Assembly: GCA_018712385.1 (NCBI GenBank)
Contig: DVHC01000030.1
Location: 1-37,396, forward strand
DNA: 37,396 nt
From: Candidatus Onthousia excrementipullorum
GTDB taxonomy: Bacteria; Bacillota_I; Bacilli_A; RF39; UBA660
Direction of reading: 5' to 3'
Shown here: one piece after another, positions 16,861-24,250 of the stretch
Numbering within the stretch: position 1 is the stretch's first letter
Layout: each line of letters begins with the position of its first letter
The notes under the pieces: generated by a model
What the model was told of the DNA's origin: nothing
What the model saw: only the letters and a program-made list of their open reading frames with translations
Database searches by the model: none
Made by a program: the position numbers and the translations under genes

Positions 16861-17182
16861 ACTTAATCCAACCATATAACATCTTCATAATAGTAGTAAG
16901 TTCAAATATAACTTTATCAAATACTTTTTTACTAATATATTTATTTCTATAACTTTTTTCAAAGTAAAAATCTAACATAGATAATTTAGATGATATCTTA
17001 TCTAAATAATTATTTCTATCTATACTACTATTCGCTTCATAAATAAGTTCTAATACTTTAAGAGAATCTCTCATAATAGCATCTTTCAAAATATATTCTC
17101 TTTTAGGATAATTAATTAAGATATCATCTAAATAAAAGATAAAGTTTTTCATCTTTATTACTAACTTAAATCTTTCATTCAT
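16841..17182 (-). CDS. avd: Accessory variability determinant (Avd-like, helical bundle)
   Basis: The protein (about 113 aa) is all-helical and basic: FYLDDILINYPKREYILKDAI, RDSLKVLELIYEANSS, LSMLDFYFEKSYRNKYIS and FDKVIFELTTIMKMLYGWIKY. This matches the 23S-rRNA-intervening-protein/Avd fold, which forms a pentameric barrel that binds the DGR RT and template RNA. Its ATG lies within the end of the MutS-like gene (start 17182 or 17188, GAGG upstream) and its end overlaps the RT start, so the three are translationally coupled. Confidence 0.88.
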   Translation of the reverse strand: MNERFKLVIKMKNFIFYLDDILINYPKREYILKDAIMRDSLKVLELIYEANSSIDRNNYLDKISSKLSMLDFYFEKSYRNKYISKKVFDKVIFELTTIMKMLYGWIKYDRSKV

Positions 17183-17558
17183 TAACATAATCCTCTATCA
17201 TTTTATAAAGTTTCTCTATTTTAGTAAAAGGCATTTCTCTTATTTTATCTTCTAAAGATTTCTTTTTAGTATCTAGATTATATTTATCTATACCTAGTTT
17301 TAAATAGTGATTATAGTTATTAAGTTTCTTAAAGTCTTTAGTATTATCATCTGTTTTTTCATCTATAATTTTATAACTAATCTTTTTAGATTCTAAATTA
17401 TTAATTACTTTAGATAAACTACTATGAGGAAAACCACATCTTTTATTAGTTATTTTATAGTTAAATAAATAATAAAGTATATAACTATCATCATCAAAGC
17501 ATTGATAAAATCCACCCATTTTTCTTAAAGTTATAAAGTTATTACTACTATTTTTCAT
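17175..17558 (-). CDS. MutS-domain-I-like DGR accessory protein
   Basis: The 127-residue protein looks like an isolated MutS N-terminal (mismatch-recognition-type) domain: GGFYQCFDDDSYILYYLFNYKIT parallels the FYEMF-type strand and helix of MutS, and CGFPHSSLSKVINNLESKKISYKII parallels the GVPxHxL..y...L...GyxV segment. The MutS ATPase and clamp domains are absent. From memory, surveys of DGRs list small MutS-like (MSL) proteins as alternative accessory genes. Its role is unknown and may be binding of cDNA/VR heteroduplexes. AGGAGAG precedes the ATG, and a TATAAT-like -10 lies in the upstream spacer. It leads the accessory-Avd-RT-TR operon. Confidence 0.75.
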   Translation of the reverse strand: MKNSSNNFITLRKMGGFYQCFDDDSYILYYLFNYKITNKRCGFPHSSLSKVINNLESKKISYKIIDEKTDDNTKDFKKLNNYNHYLKLGIDKYNLDTKKKSLEDKIREMPFTKIEKLYKMIEDYVNE

Positions 17559-17720
17559 TGTTACTTCTCTCCTATAACTAGATTATATAATATTATTAAA
17601 TAATTATAGTAGTAATTCTTTATCATGTTGTTATAATACATTCTCACATTTTAAAGATATACTTATTCTTATTGACTTTACTGTTAAAGGAATAGAAACA
17701 ACAGATAACGAAAAAAGGCA

Positions 17721-17760
17721 AAAAAAGCACGGCCAAAAGATTTCACCTTTTGGGGCCGTG
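17721..17760 (-). terminator. Strong GC-rich terminator after the DGR target gene
   Basis: On the minus strand CACGGCCCC, AAAAG, GTGAAAT, CTTTTGGCCGTG forms a 12-bp stem with a 2-nt G bulge, followed by CTTTTTTTG. It begins 17 nt after the target gene stop. Beyond ending the transcript, a hairpin just downstream of a VR can aid DGR target recognition in phage systems; that role is inferred here. Confidence 0.85.
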
Positions 17761-17776
17761 TTTTACTACTTCTTTA

Positions 17777-19174
17777 TTAACTTTGCAAAATATACGGATT
17801 ACTACTACTTCCATCACCGTCAACAATCTTGATACTAGATTTTAGAAAGACGACTGGGCGGACACCATTTGTAATGCTCGTAATATTGCTGTGAACATAC
17901 CCAGTGCTGCGCAGACTAAACACACGGTCAGAAGTAGAGGCGTGGGGAGTGATTGTCCATTGATGTGCTGAGTTAAATATCCAGTCATTATTGTAACAAT
18001 CACTTACACTATCCCAACTATATAATTTTTTATTTAAACAAGTATTTCTATCAGTTGTAGTTCCTCCACTTGTCGCATATCCATAATCACTCGGATACAT
18101 TAATCCTACTTTTCCAGTCCAACTTGTACTTCTGCCACTATATACTGTTGTTCCTCTTTCCCTTTCATAAAACATTGATGCAGTTACATCATTATTTGAA
18201 CCACTTCCACCTAAATACCATACAGTATCACCTATCATACTTTTGGCATCACTAGTTAAACTATTGGTCCAATAATCCCCATTATTTAAATTAGTATTTA
18301 ACGTTGCATTAGGCCAATCATTTATGTTATTAGAGTCCCAAGCAATATCTCCAATAGATTCATTTCTTATTAATTTAAGTCTTTGTTCAACATTACCTGT
18401 TCCATCATCTACACTAAATACTCCTATTATTCTCCATGTTTCATTATTAAAAGTTACATAGTTATTAGGATTTGCTCCTATATATCTATAATCTGTTAAA
18501 GCAGTTGTTTGTTCTGTGGCAGGATGAGAGAAAGTCCACATCTCTTTTTGTTGTTCACTTGTTGCACTATTGAAGTCTAAATCTTCTGGATTTGCTTTTG
18601 CAAGTATTGTATCAACTGCTGTTGGTACTGGTTGTGCTCTATCATAACTAGTAACAACTATCTTACTCTTATATTCTTTACCTTGAGCACTGTTATCTGC
18701 ATCATTATCTAACCACATCCATAATGTATATGTAACAGTATCACTTGGTTCTAGTGTCTCTTCACTCTTTATATCAAAGGTTCCTGTCCCATAACTACTA
18801 ACTTGTACTACTCCACTATCATATCCTGCATCATTAGTTAATCTCATCTTTAAATAATTATTTGTTAAAGTATTAGTAGCTTCTTCTTCTAATGATACAT
18901 GATAATAAGCATTTATATTACCAGTATTAGTTATTGTAAAAGTATATGGTGTTAACTTTTGACCTTGTGCATCTGTCATAGGAGCGGCATTATCTAGGTT
19001 TATATAATTACCATCTTCAAAGTCTACTTTTAATATACCTGCTGTTAAAGTAATCTTCTTATCTCCTTGTATAGTCATAGTAAGTAGTGCATAGCTTGCT
19101 CCTATTAATGCTATTACACTTATTACTATTGTTACTATTACTAATACTATATACTTTTTTCTTGTCTTATCCAT
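17777..19174 (-). CDS. DGR target: surface-anchored TasA-like protein with C-type-lectin-like variable domain
   Basis: The 465-residue protein begins with a basic segment and a hydrophobic anchor/signal (VLVIVTIVISVIALIGASYALL, shown in part), then a TasA/camelysin-like beta domain (about 35-185: ITLTAGILKVDFEDG, FTITNTGNINAYYHVSLE). A linker leads to a C-terminal domain (about 190-465) with WRIIGVFS, VGLMYPSDYGYA, WIFNSAHQWTITPHAS and NGVRPVVFLK, the pattern of formylglycine/C-type-lectin-like DGR variable proteins. The VR covers the HASTSDRVFSLRST to NGVRP region near the end. It should be displayed on the cell surface as a diversified ligand binder. GGGGAG lies 5 nt before the ATG; the pilin gene ends 2 nt upstream. 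Confidence 0.93.
   Translation of the reverse strand: MDKTRKKYIVLVIVTIVISVIALIGASYALLTMTIQGDKKITLTAGILKVDFEDGNYINLDNAAPMTDAQGQKLTPYTFTITNTGNINAYYHVSLEEEATNTLTNNYLKMRLTNDAGYDSGVVQVSSYGTGTFDIKSEETLEPSDTVTYTLWMWLDNDADNSAQGKEYKSKIVVTSYDRAQPVPTAVDTILAKANPEDLDFNSATSEQQKEMWTFSHPATEQTTALTDYRYIGANPNNYVTFNNETWRIIGVFSVDDGTGNVEQRLKLIRNESIGDIAWDSNNINDWPNATLNTNLNNGDYWTNSLTSDAKSMIGDTVWYLGGSGSNNDVTASMFYERERGTTVYSGRSTSWTGKVGLMYPSDYGYATSGGTTTDRNTCLNKKLYSWDSVSDCYNNDWIFNSAHQWTITPHASTSDRVFSLRSTGYVHSNITSITNGVRPVVFLKSSIKIVDGDGSSSNPYILQS
17851..17950 (-). repeat. DGR variable repeat (VR) at the end of the target gene
   Basis: It aligns end to end with the TR at 15669-15771. By my hand alignment, 13 differences fall on template adenines (for example AAT to ACT, AAT to CGT, AAC to CAC) and 8 on other bases, plus one missing AAT codon. 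Residues at the 13 template Asn codons are now T, D, R, S, R, H, S, N, I, S, I, a gap and N. The invariant GTCCGCCCAG at the 3' end is the likely initiation-of-mutagenic-homing sequence. Confidence 0.94.
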
Positions 19175-19176
19175 AC

Positions 19177-19569
19177 TTACTCCCCATCCTCAGTTTCATA
19201 GTTTGCTTTATCACATACTAAATGTGCTTTATATAGAAAGTCTTTATTACTAGTTTTCTCTACTTCTACATAACTCTTAGTAGTATTACAATCATTATCA
19301 TTAACATCTTTTATCATGTCAATATATTCTTCTAAAACTAGAGCACTGAGTAGTACTCTAGTCTTTTCTCCTACTTCTTTAGGTAGATAACTTCTATAAT
19401 CTGCAAAGTAATCTTTACTAGCTAGTATCATCATCTTTTCACTAGTATTATAGTACTCTAAATTACTAGTTTTAATTAGTTTATTAGCACTTAATAATAC
19501 TATAGTTACTAATATACCTAATATTATTATAGTTGCTAATAACTCTATTAAAGTAAATCCTTTACTCAT
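19177..19569 (-). CDS. Type IV prepilin-like protein in the DGR operon
   Basis: The 130-residue protein starts MSKGFTLIELLATIIILGIL: a five-residue-scale leader, Gly before Phe as the prepilin peptidase site, Glu at +5 and a hydrophobic helix. The soluble part is acidic, with two Cys near the C-terminus (NDNDCNTTKS, LVCDKA). Its ATG overlaps the VUT gene stop by 4 nt, and the DGR target starts 2 nt after its own stop. This placement suggests the pilin-like protein and the diversified protein are made together and may assemble or localise together at the surface. Confidence 0.9.
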   Translation of the reverse strand: MSKGFTLIELLATIIILGILVTIVLLSANKLIKTSNLEYYNTSEKMMILASKDYFADYRSYLPKEVGEKTRVLLSALVLEEYIDMIKDVNDNDCNTTKSYVEVEKTSNKDFLYKAHLVCDKANYETEDGE

Positions 19570-20174
19570 TTCTTTCTTCTTTTTCTTCTGCCCTGTGCTG
19601 GTAGTACTTTTTTCTCATCAAAATTAATTAAAATAATAGATATAATTGCTTCTACTAATATAGTAACAAAATATGTTCTCCAGAAAGCATCTACCATAGT
19701 CATTCTACTTATAAATAACATACTAATTAAATTATCTATTAACATAGCAAATATATAAGTTGCAAGTATTGCAAGTTTATTACCTTCTGTATTCATATAT
19801 AGGTAATAATAAATAGTTAAGTTAATCATTTGACTAGCAAGATATGCAAATATTTCTCCTGTTACAGGAATATAATCAATATCATGTTGTCCTAATAGAC
19901 TTGCTACTATTATAAATAATAACATTAAGCAAGCAGAATAACTAATACCATTCATAGTCTCTTTATAACCATATTTTTTAGTTATAATATTGGCTACAAA
20001 ATATCTAAATGGATATGCAAATATTGCAAAAGTTAGGCTTGCTTTACCTATATTAAAATCAAACTTACCTAATACCCAACCCAATATTGCTACTGCTGTT
20101 AATAATAATATATATACCCAGCTTGATACCTCTTCATGTCTTATTACTTCTTTTCTAGCACTCCCTTTTGTCAT
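19566..20174 (-). CDS. VUT family transporter (YhhQ-like, queuosine precursor type)
   Basis: The 202-residue integral membrane protein has about six TM helices and the VUT signature AYPFRYFVANIITKKYGYKETMNG. Characterised YhhQ proteins import queuosine precursors (preQ0/preQ1); a substrate cannot be assigned from the sequence alone. The C-terminus is very basic (RRKRRKK). GGAGGAG precedes the ATG. It is the first gene of the operon that continues with the prepilin and the DGR target. That link is probably chance, but it provides their promoter region (20175-20217). Confidence 0.88.
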   Translation of the reverse strand: MTKGSARKEVIRHEEVSSWVYILLLTAVAILGWVLGKFDFNIGKASLTFAIFAYPFRYFVANIITKKYGYKETMNGISYSACLMLLFIIVASLLGQHDIDYIPVTGEIFAYLASQMINLTIYYYLYMNTEGNKLAILATYIFAMLIDNLISMLFISRMTMVDAFWRTYFVTILVEAIISIILINFDEKKVLPAQGRRKRRKK

Positions 20175-20217
20175 TTTAAACTCCTCCTATTCTTATACAA
20201 TTACTATAGCACAAAAA

Positions 20218-20241
20218 AAAGAAAAGTAAAAGACCTTTTCT
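20218..20241 (-). terminator. Rho-independent terminator after the lipoprotein gene
   Basis: On the minus strand AAAGAAAAG, loop GTCTTTTA, CTTTTCTTT is followed by a run of T. It starts 3 nt past the stop of the 20245 gene. Confidence 0.75.
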
Positions 20242-20244
20242 TTC

Positions 20245-20703
20245 TTATTTACAAGTATATCCTGAATCTTCAGCTTCTTTTTTAGTATCTTCATATGTGG
20301 CATTGGCATCAGTAATTCCATCAAGATTATATTCTTTCAAAGCATCTTCACTTGCTTTCTCTAAATCAATTTCTAATGAAACATTATAGATATGATTAGT
20401 ACTATCATTATCAGTAGATAATTTAACTCCATCTTCATCAGATTCTTCGAATTGTGATTCCATCATAGATGCAAACATATCCCAATTATCAATGATAGTA
20501 TCATCTGTCGCTTCATTATCAATACTCATTTTAAGGTAATTAATCTTATCATCTTTGAAAGTCATAGTTATTTCTTGACTCATTTTAAGACCACTATCTT
20601 CTTCACTATTTGTACAAGTTAGAGTCTTTTCACTATTACCGCATCCTGTTATTAGTAATACTGAAACTGCTAAAATACCAAATAATTTTACTCCTCTCAC
20701 CAT
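20245..20703 (-). CDS. Small lipoprotein (DUF1307/YehR-like possible)
   Basis: The start is the ATG at 20703 (MVRGVKLFG), with GGAGGTG 3 nt before it; a longer reading from 20715 would begin upstream of that site. The signal peptide ends in LLITGC, a lipobox with the acylated Cys near residue 22. The mature part (about 130 aa) is acidic and beta-rich, with TLTCTNS and EITMTFKDDKINYLKMSI, similar in style to YehR/DUF1307 lipoproteins, and ends in SGYTCK. It should be anchored on the outer face of the membrane. Function is unknown. Confidence 0.85.
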   Translation of the reverse strand: MVRGVKLFGILAVSVLLITGCGNSEKTLTCTNSEEDSGLKMSQEITMTFKDDKINYLKMSIDNEATDDTIIDNWDMFASMMESQFEESDEDGVKLSTDNDSTNHIYNVSLEIDLEKASEDALKEYNLDGITDANATYEDTKKEAEDSGYTCK

Positions 20704-20785
20704 TTTCACCTCCATCTACTTATAGTATGAAATATATAATGAAAAAAGGCAAGAAATATTTTTAATAGTTATATTATTTTACATA

Positions 20786-22072
20786 TTAAGGCTTTAAAGC
20801 AGTAATTGGAATAATGTAAATACCTGTTTCTTCATCCTTTACTATTGCATCCCATAATCCACATATAATGCATTTAAATTTAGGCTCTACTTTTACTTCA
20901 TTAGAAAACTTTGTTAAACTTTCTTTAGCAGCTTCTATTTCGTTTGTACCTAACTTAATCTCAATCGCTCCATATTCACCAGTAGGAAGTTCAACAATTG
21001 CATCCACTTCTACACCATTATTATTATTTCTATAATGATAAAGTTTTCCATCTAAACTTTCTATATATACTCTTAAATCTCTTTCTACTAAAGCTTCAAA
21101 CATTAAACCAAAAGTTCTTATATCATTTTCTAATATTTTAGGCGTAATAGAAAGAATCGCACAAGCAAGTGATGGATCTGTAAAATGTCTTTTTGATGAC
21201 TTACCTACTCTTTCTTTAGATCTTAAATTAGTTGTATATGCTTCTTGGTTTTCAAGTAAATATAAATTTTCTAAAATATTTAAGTAATCTGCAATGGTAT
21301 TCCTACTTACAGTATATTCTTCATCTGTTGCTACCTCTTCTATATCTCTTATCAAAGTATTATTACTTACTATAGTACTCTCATTTCTCGCAAGTGACTT
21401 TAAAAGCATTCTCATTTTATTTTTATCTCTTAAAACTCCATCTTTTGAAATATCAGATTCTAAAACTGCATTTATATAACTTTGTGGTAGTATATGCAAA
21501 TCATTATCATCAGTAGATAAATTTTCAGGCCAGCCACCTCTAACTATCATTTTTGCAATTCCTTCATAAGTTGGTTTTATTTTGGCTGTTTTACATATTT
21601 TTTTACCTTCAAACATATCAGTTAAAGATATTTCCCCATTTGAATCTCCTGATTCATATAAACTCATAGAATACATTTTTAATCTATCTATTCTTCCGGC
21701 CCCAGAATGATGTATTTTACTTTTATCTCTAATTGTAGTTGACTCTGTCAATATATATTTTCCTTTTATTTTATCCATATCACATCTATGTCTAACTGCA
21801 TCCCAAACTGCAGGTATTCTGCCCCATTCATCTATTAATTCTGGATACTCTTCACCAAGGATAAGGCCAACATCAATTTCTGCTTTCGCTCTTGTATTAT
21901 AATTTTCTTCTGTCTCATCTAAATAAATAGCAGAATTACAATGATTAAGAGATGTCCAAGTCTTACCACACCATTTTGGCCCTTCAATACTTAAAGCTCC
22001 AAATATTTTTAGATACCTTTCAATTTTTTTGTCAATTAATCTTTCTTTATATCCTTCTTTTGTTAATGGCAT
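20786..22072 (-). CDS. ATP-binding protein, AAA_14 / DUF4143 family (copy 2)
   Basis: The 428-residue protein has Walker A GPKWCGKTW near residue 32, an ELIDEWGRIPAVWDAVRH region in the Walker B position, ILTESTT as sensor, a winged-helix centre (NTIADYLNILENLYLLEN) and a C-terminal nuclease-like core with GVEVDAIVELP and YGAIEIKLG (D...ExK). It belongs to the same broad family as the gene at 7723-9042 but to a different subgroup (GPKWCGKT against GARQVGKT). GAGGTGAAG precedes the ATG. Its upstream region carries four 23-bp repeats (22116-22207). It stands alone. Confidence 0.88.
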   Translation of the reverse strand: MPLTKEGYKERLIDKKIERYLKIFGALSIEGPKWCGKTWTSLNHCNSAIYLDETEENYNTRAKAEIDVGLILGEEYPELIDEWGRIPAVWDAVRHRCDMDKIKGKYILTESTTIRDKSKIHHSGAGRIDRLKMYSMSLYESGDSNGEISLTDMFEGKKICKTAKIKPTYEGIAKMIVRGGWPENLSTDDNDLHILPQSYINAVLESDISKDGVLRDKNKMRMLLKSLARNESTIVSNNTLIRDIEEVATDEEYTVSRNTIADYLNILENLYLLENQEAYTTNLRSKERVGKSSKRHFTDPSLACAILSITPKILENDIRTFGLMFEALVERDLRVYIESLDGKLYHYRNNNNGVEVDAIVELPTGEYGAIEIKLGTNEIEAAKESLTKFSNEVKVEPKFKCIICGLWDAIVKDEETGIYIIPITALKP

Positions 22073-22115
22073 ATTATCTTCACCTCACTAATATGATAGC
22101 ATAATTTATTAGACT

Positions 22116-22207
22116 GTGCAACTTTCTTTGATTCCGTTGTGCAGTTTTCTAGAATTTTATTGTGCAATTTTCTTGAACTAGACAGTGCAACTTTCACTAT
22201 TAATATT
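22116..22207. repeat. Four tandem 23-bp repeats between the DUF4143-type ATPase and dacF
   Basis: The motif GTGCA(A/G)(C/T)TTTC starts at 22116, 22139, 22162 and 22185, an exact 23-bp period. Two or three copies extend to TTTCT(T/A)GA. The first ten bases of each unit are conserved and the rest drifts. They lie 44-135 nt upstream of the ATPase and 65-156 nt upstream of the divergent dacF, so they may be an array of operator sites. Confidence 0.8.
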
Positions 22208-22271
22208 ATTAAACTAATAAAGAAAGTTATACTTTTATTTTTTTAGAATAAGTTTTATTAGGTGAAGTTTC

Positions 22272-23321
22272 ATGAAGAAAGTATTAGTTATATTATTACT
22301 ATTTTTAGTGCCCTTAAATGTTTTTTGTAAAGAAGATACTTTTGATACTGCTAGAAGTAGTATTATAGTCGACTTAAACAGTGGTCGTGTTTTATATGAA
22401 AATAATGCTGATGATGTAAGATTAATCGCATCAATTACTAAGATAATGACTTGTATTATCGCTATAGAAGAAGGAGATTTAGATAAAGAAATTAAAGCAG
22501 GAGAAGAAATACTTAAGATGTATGGGACTAGTATTTATTTAGAGTTAAATGAAAAGATGAAGTTAATTGATTTACTCTATGGCCTTATGCTTAGAAGTGG
22601 AAATGATGCATCAGTTGTAATTGCTAAAGCCGTAGCAGGAAGTGAAGAAGACTTTGTTAAAATGATGAATAAAAAAGCTAAAGAGATTGGTATGACTAAT
22701 ACTACTTTTAGTAATCCTCATGGTCTTGATGAAGAGACTAAGAACTACTCTACGGCAAGAGATATGGCAAAATTATCAAGATACGCTTATAAAAATAAGA
22801 CTTATAGAAAAATAATTGGTACTGAAGAATACCGTGTAAAGACTCTTAATAAGAGTTATCTTTGGTATAATAGAATGAAACTATTAGGAGATTATAAATA
22901 CTGTACAGGTGGTAAAAATGGTTATACTCCTAGTGCAGGTAAAACACTTGTCACTACTCATAAAAAGAATGATTTAAACATAACTATTGTTACTTTAGAT
23001 GATAATGATGAGTATAATAATCATGAAAGATTGGCAGAATATGCTTTTGATAATTATAGTAACTATAATATTGTTGATAAAAATGATTTTGACCTCGTTA
23101 TAGATGATAATAAGTACTATGTAAATAAATCTTTTACTTATCCTTTAACAGAAAAAGAAAAAGATAATGTTAAAGTCCTTGCTAGTATCGATGACTCATT
23201 AAAAAGTGGTAAAGTTGGTAATATTAATATTACTCTCAATAATAGGACTTTAAAGAAAATACCTCTTTATATAAAAGAAACAAAGAAAAAAGAAAACTTC
23301 TTTACTAAGTTGTTTTCCTAA
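22272..23321 (+). CDS. dacF: D-alanyl-D-alanine carboxypeptidase (DacF/PBP5 type, peptidase S11)
   Basis: The 349-residue protein has a signal peptide (about 1-20), then the S11 motifs: SITKIMT (SxxK with the nucleophile Ser), RSGNDAS (SxN) and GGKNGYTPSAGKT in the place of the usual KTG box, here KNG. The C-terminal beta-rich domain follows (about 255-340). It trims the terminal D-Ala of peptidoglycan stem peptides outside the cell. AGGTGAAG precedes the ATG. It is one of only two plus-strand genes and ends by overlapping the convergent phosphoesterase gene by 17 nt. Confidence 0.95.
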   Translation: MKKVLVILLLFLVPLNVFCKEDTFDTARSSIIVDLNSGRVLYENNADDVRLIASITKIMTCIIAIEEGDLDKEIKAGEEILKMYGTSIYLELNEKMKLIDLLYGLMLRSGNDASVVIAKAVAGSEEDFVKMMNKKAKEIGMTNTTFSNPHGLDEETKNYSTARDMAKLSRYAYKNKTYRKIIGTEEYRVKTLNKSYLWYNRMKLLGDYKYCTGGKNGYTPSAGKTLVTTHKKNDLNITIVTLDDNDEYNNHERLAEYAFDNYSNYNIVDKNDFDLVIDDNKYYVNKSFTYPLTEKEKDNVKVLASIDDSLKSGKVGNINITLNNRTLKKIPLYIKETKKKENFFTKLFS

Positions 23322-24198
23322 GTCTAAAAAAGTTAATAGATGGTCTTGCATTAATTCTAACATCATAAGTATCTGTTCCTATTCCACTTGTTATATAGAA
23401 TTCTGTATTATTAATTTTATAGTATGAATTTATATATTTAGAAGCATGGTCTTTAGAAGCTAGATTAAGTAAGTAAGGTATTCTAATCTCTCCTAAATGT
23501 GAATGCCCTGCTAATGCTAAATCAACGGGATATACTTCTACAAACTCATCTATATAATCCGGTTTATGAAATATTGTTATAGTATAAGTAGTATCATTAT
23601 AATTAGTAAAAGCCTTATCATAATTAATAGAATCATTATTAGTATTTAGTCCTACTAACATAATAGGTTCATTAGATTCATTATAGATAAGTTCATTACT
23701 ATCATCTAATACCTTAAAACCACAATCTACTAAAATAGATATGGCATCATCATTATCAGACTCCCCTAATACGGCATATTTACCTAAGGTAGAGTTTAGC
23801 TTCTTTAACTCTTTAACGAGTTTTTTTCTATTTTTAGGAGTTAAATCTTCATTTCCTAATAAGTCTCCTGTAAATAAAATTAAATCAGGATTTCTTTTGG
23901 TAATGGCATTAACAACTTCTTTTAATAAGTCATAATTACTATAATGTAAGTCTCCAAACTGAATAACTTTAAGTCCACTAAATGACTCTGGCAGTTTAGA
24001 GTTAACAATCGCTTCTTCATTAACTATTAGAGATGTTGTACCAATATTAGTAATGTAAAAAAATGTAAAAAAGACAAGTAAAAAGATTATAATAAGAGCT
24101 ATTACTATTCTCTTAACTATCTTTTTTACTTTTTCTGTCTGTTTTTCTCTATCTATATCTTTTTGTTTATCTTTATTTAATTCAATTCTACTATTCAT
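23305..24198 (-). CDS. Membrane-anchored metallophosphoesterase (YkuE/YaeI-like)
   Basis: The 297-residue protein has a charged N-terminus, one TM helix (about 30-50) and a calcineurin-like phosphoesterase domain with FGDLHYS (D-x-H), LFTGDLLG (GDxx), GESDNDD where GNxD/H is usual, FHKPDY and AGHSHLGEIRIP (GHxH). The GNHD-type motif is changed to GESD, as in some YkuE/LpxH-like paralogues. It probably acts on the outer face of the membrane; the substrate is unknown. GAGGG precedes the ATG. Confidence 0.9.
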   Translation of the reverse strand: MNSRIELNKDKQKDIDREKQTEKVKKIVKRIVIALIIIFLLVFFTFFYITNIGTTSLIVNEEAIVNSKLPESFSGLKVIQFGDLHYSNYDLLKEVVNAITKRNPDLILFTGDLLGNEDLTPKNRKKLVKELKKLNSTLGKYAVLGESDNDDAISILVDCGFKVLDDSNELIYNESNEPIMLVGLNTNNDSINYDKAFTNYNDTTYTITIFHKPDYIDEFVEVYPVDLALAGHSHLGEIRIPYLLNLASKDHASKYINSYYKINNTEFYITSGIGTDTYDVRINARPSINFFRLRKTT

Positions 24199-24250
24199 TA
24201 CTTATCCCTCTATAATAAGTATATAAGAAAATAAACTTTTTTTAAAGAGT

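Noticed and set aside
18070-18255. Plus-strand frame opposite the DGR target, and similar short plus-strand frames elsewhere
   Set aside because: They lie antisense to clear genes, have no ribosome sites and show low-complexity products.
22116-22207. Tandem repeats as a CRISPR array
   Set aside because: The units abut with a 23-bp period and no separate spacers, only the first ten or so bases are conserved, and no cas genes occur in the window.
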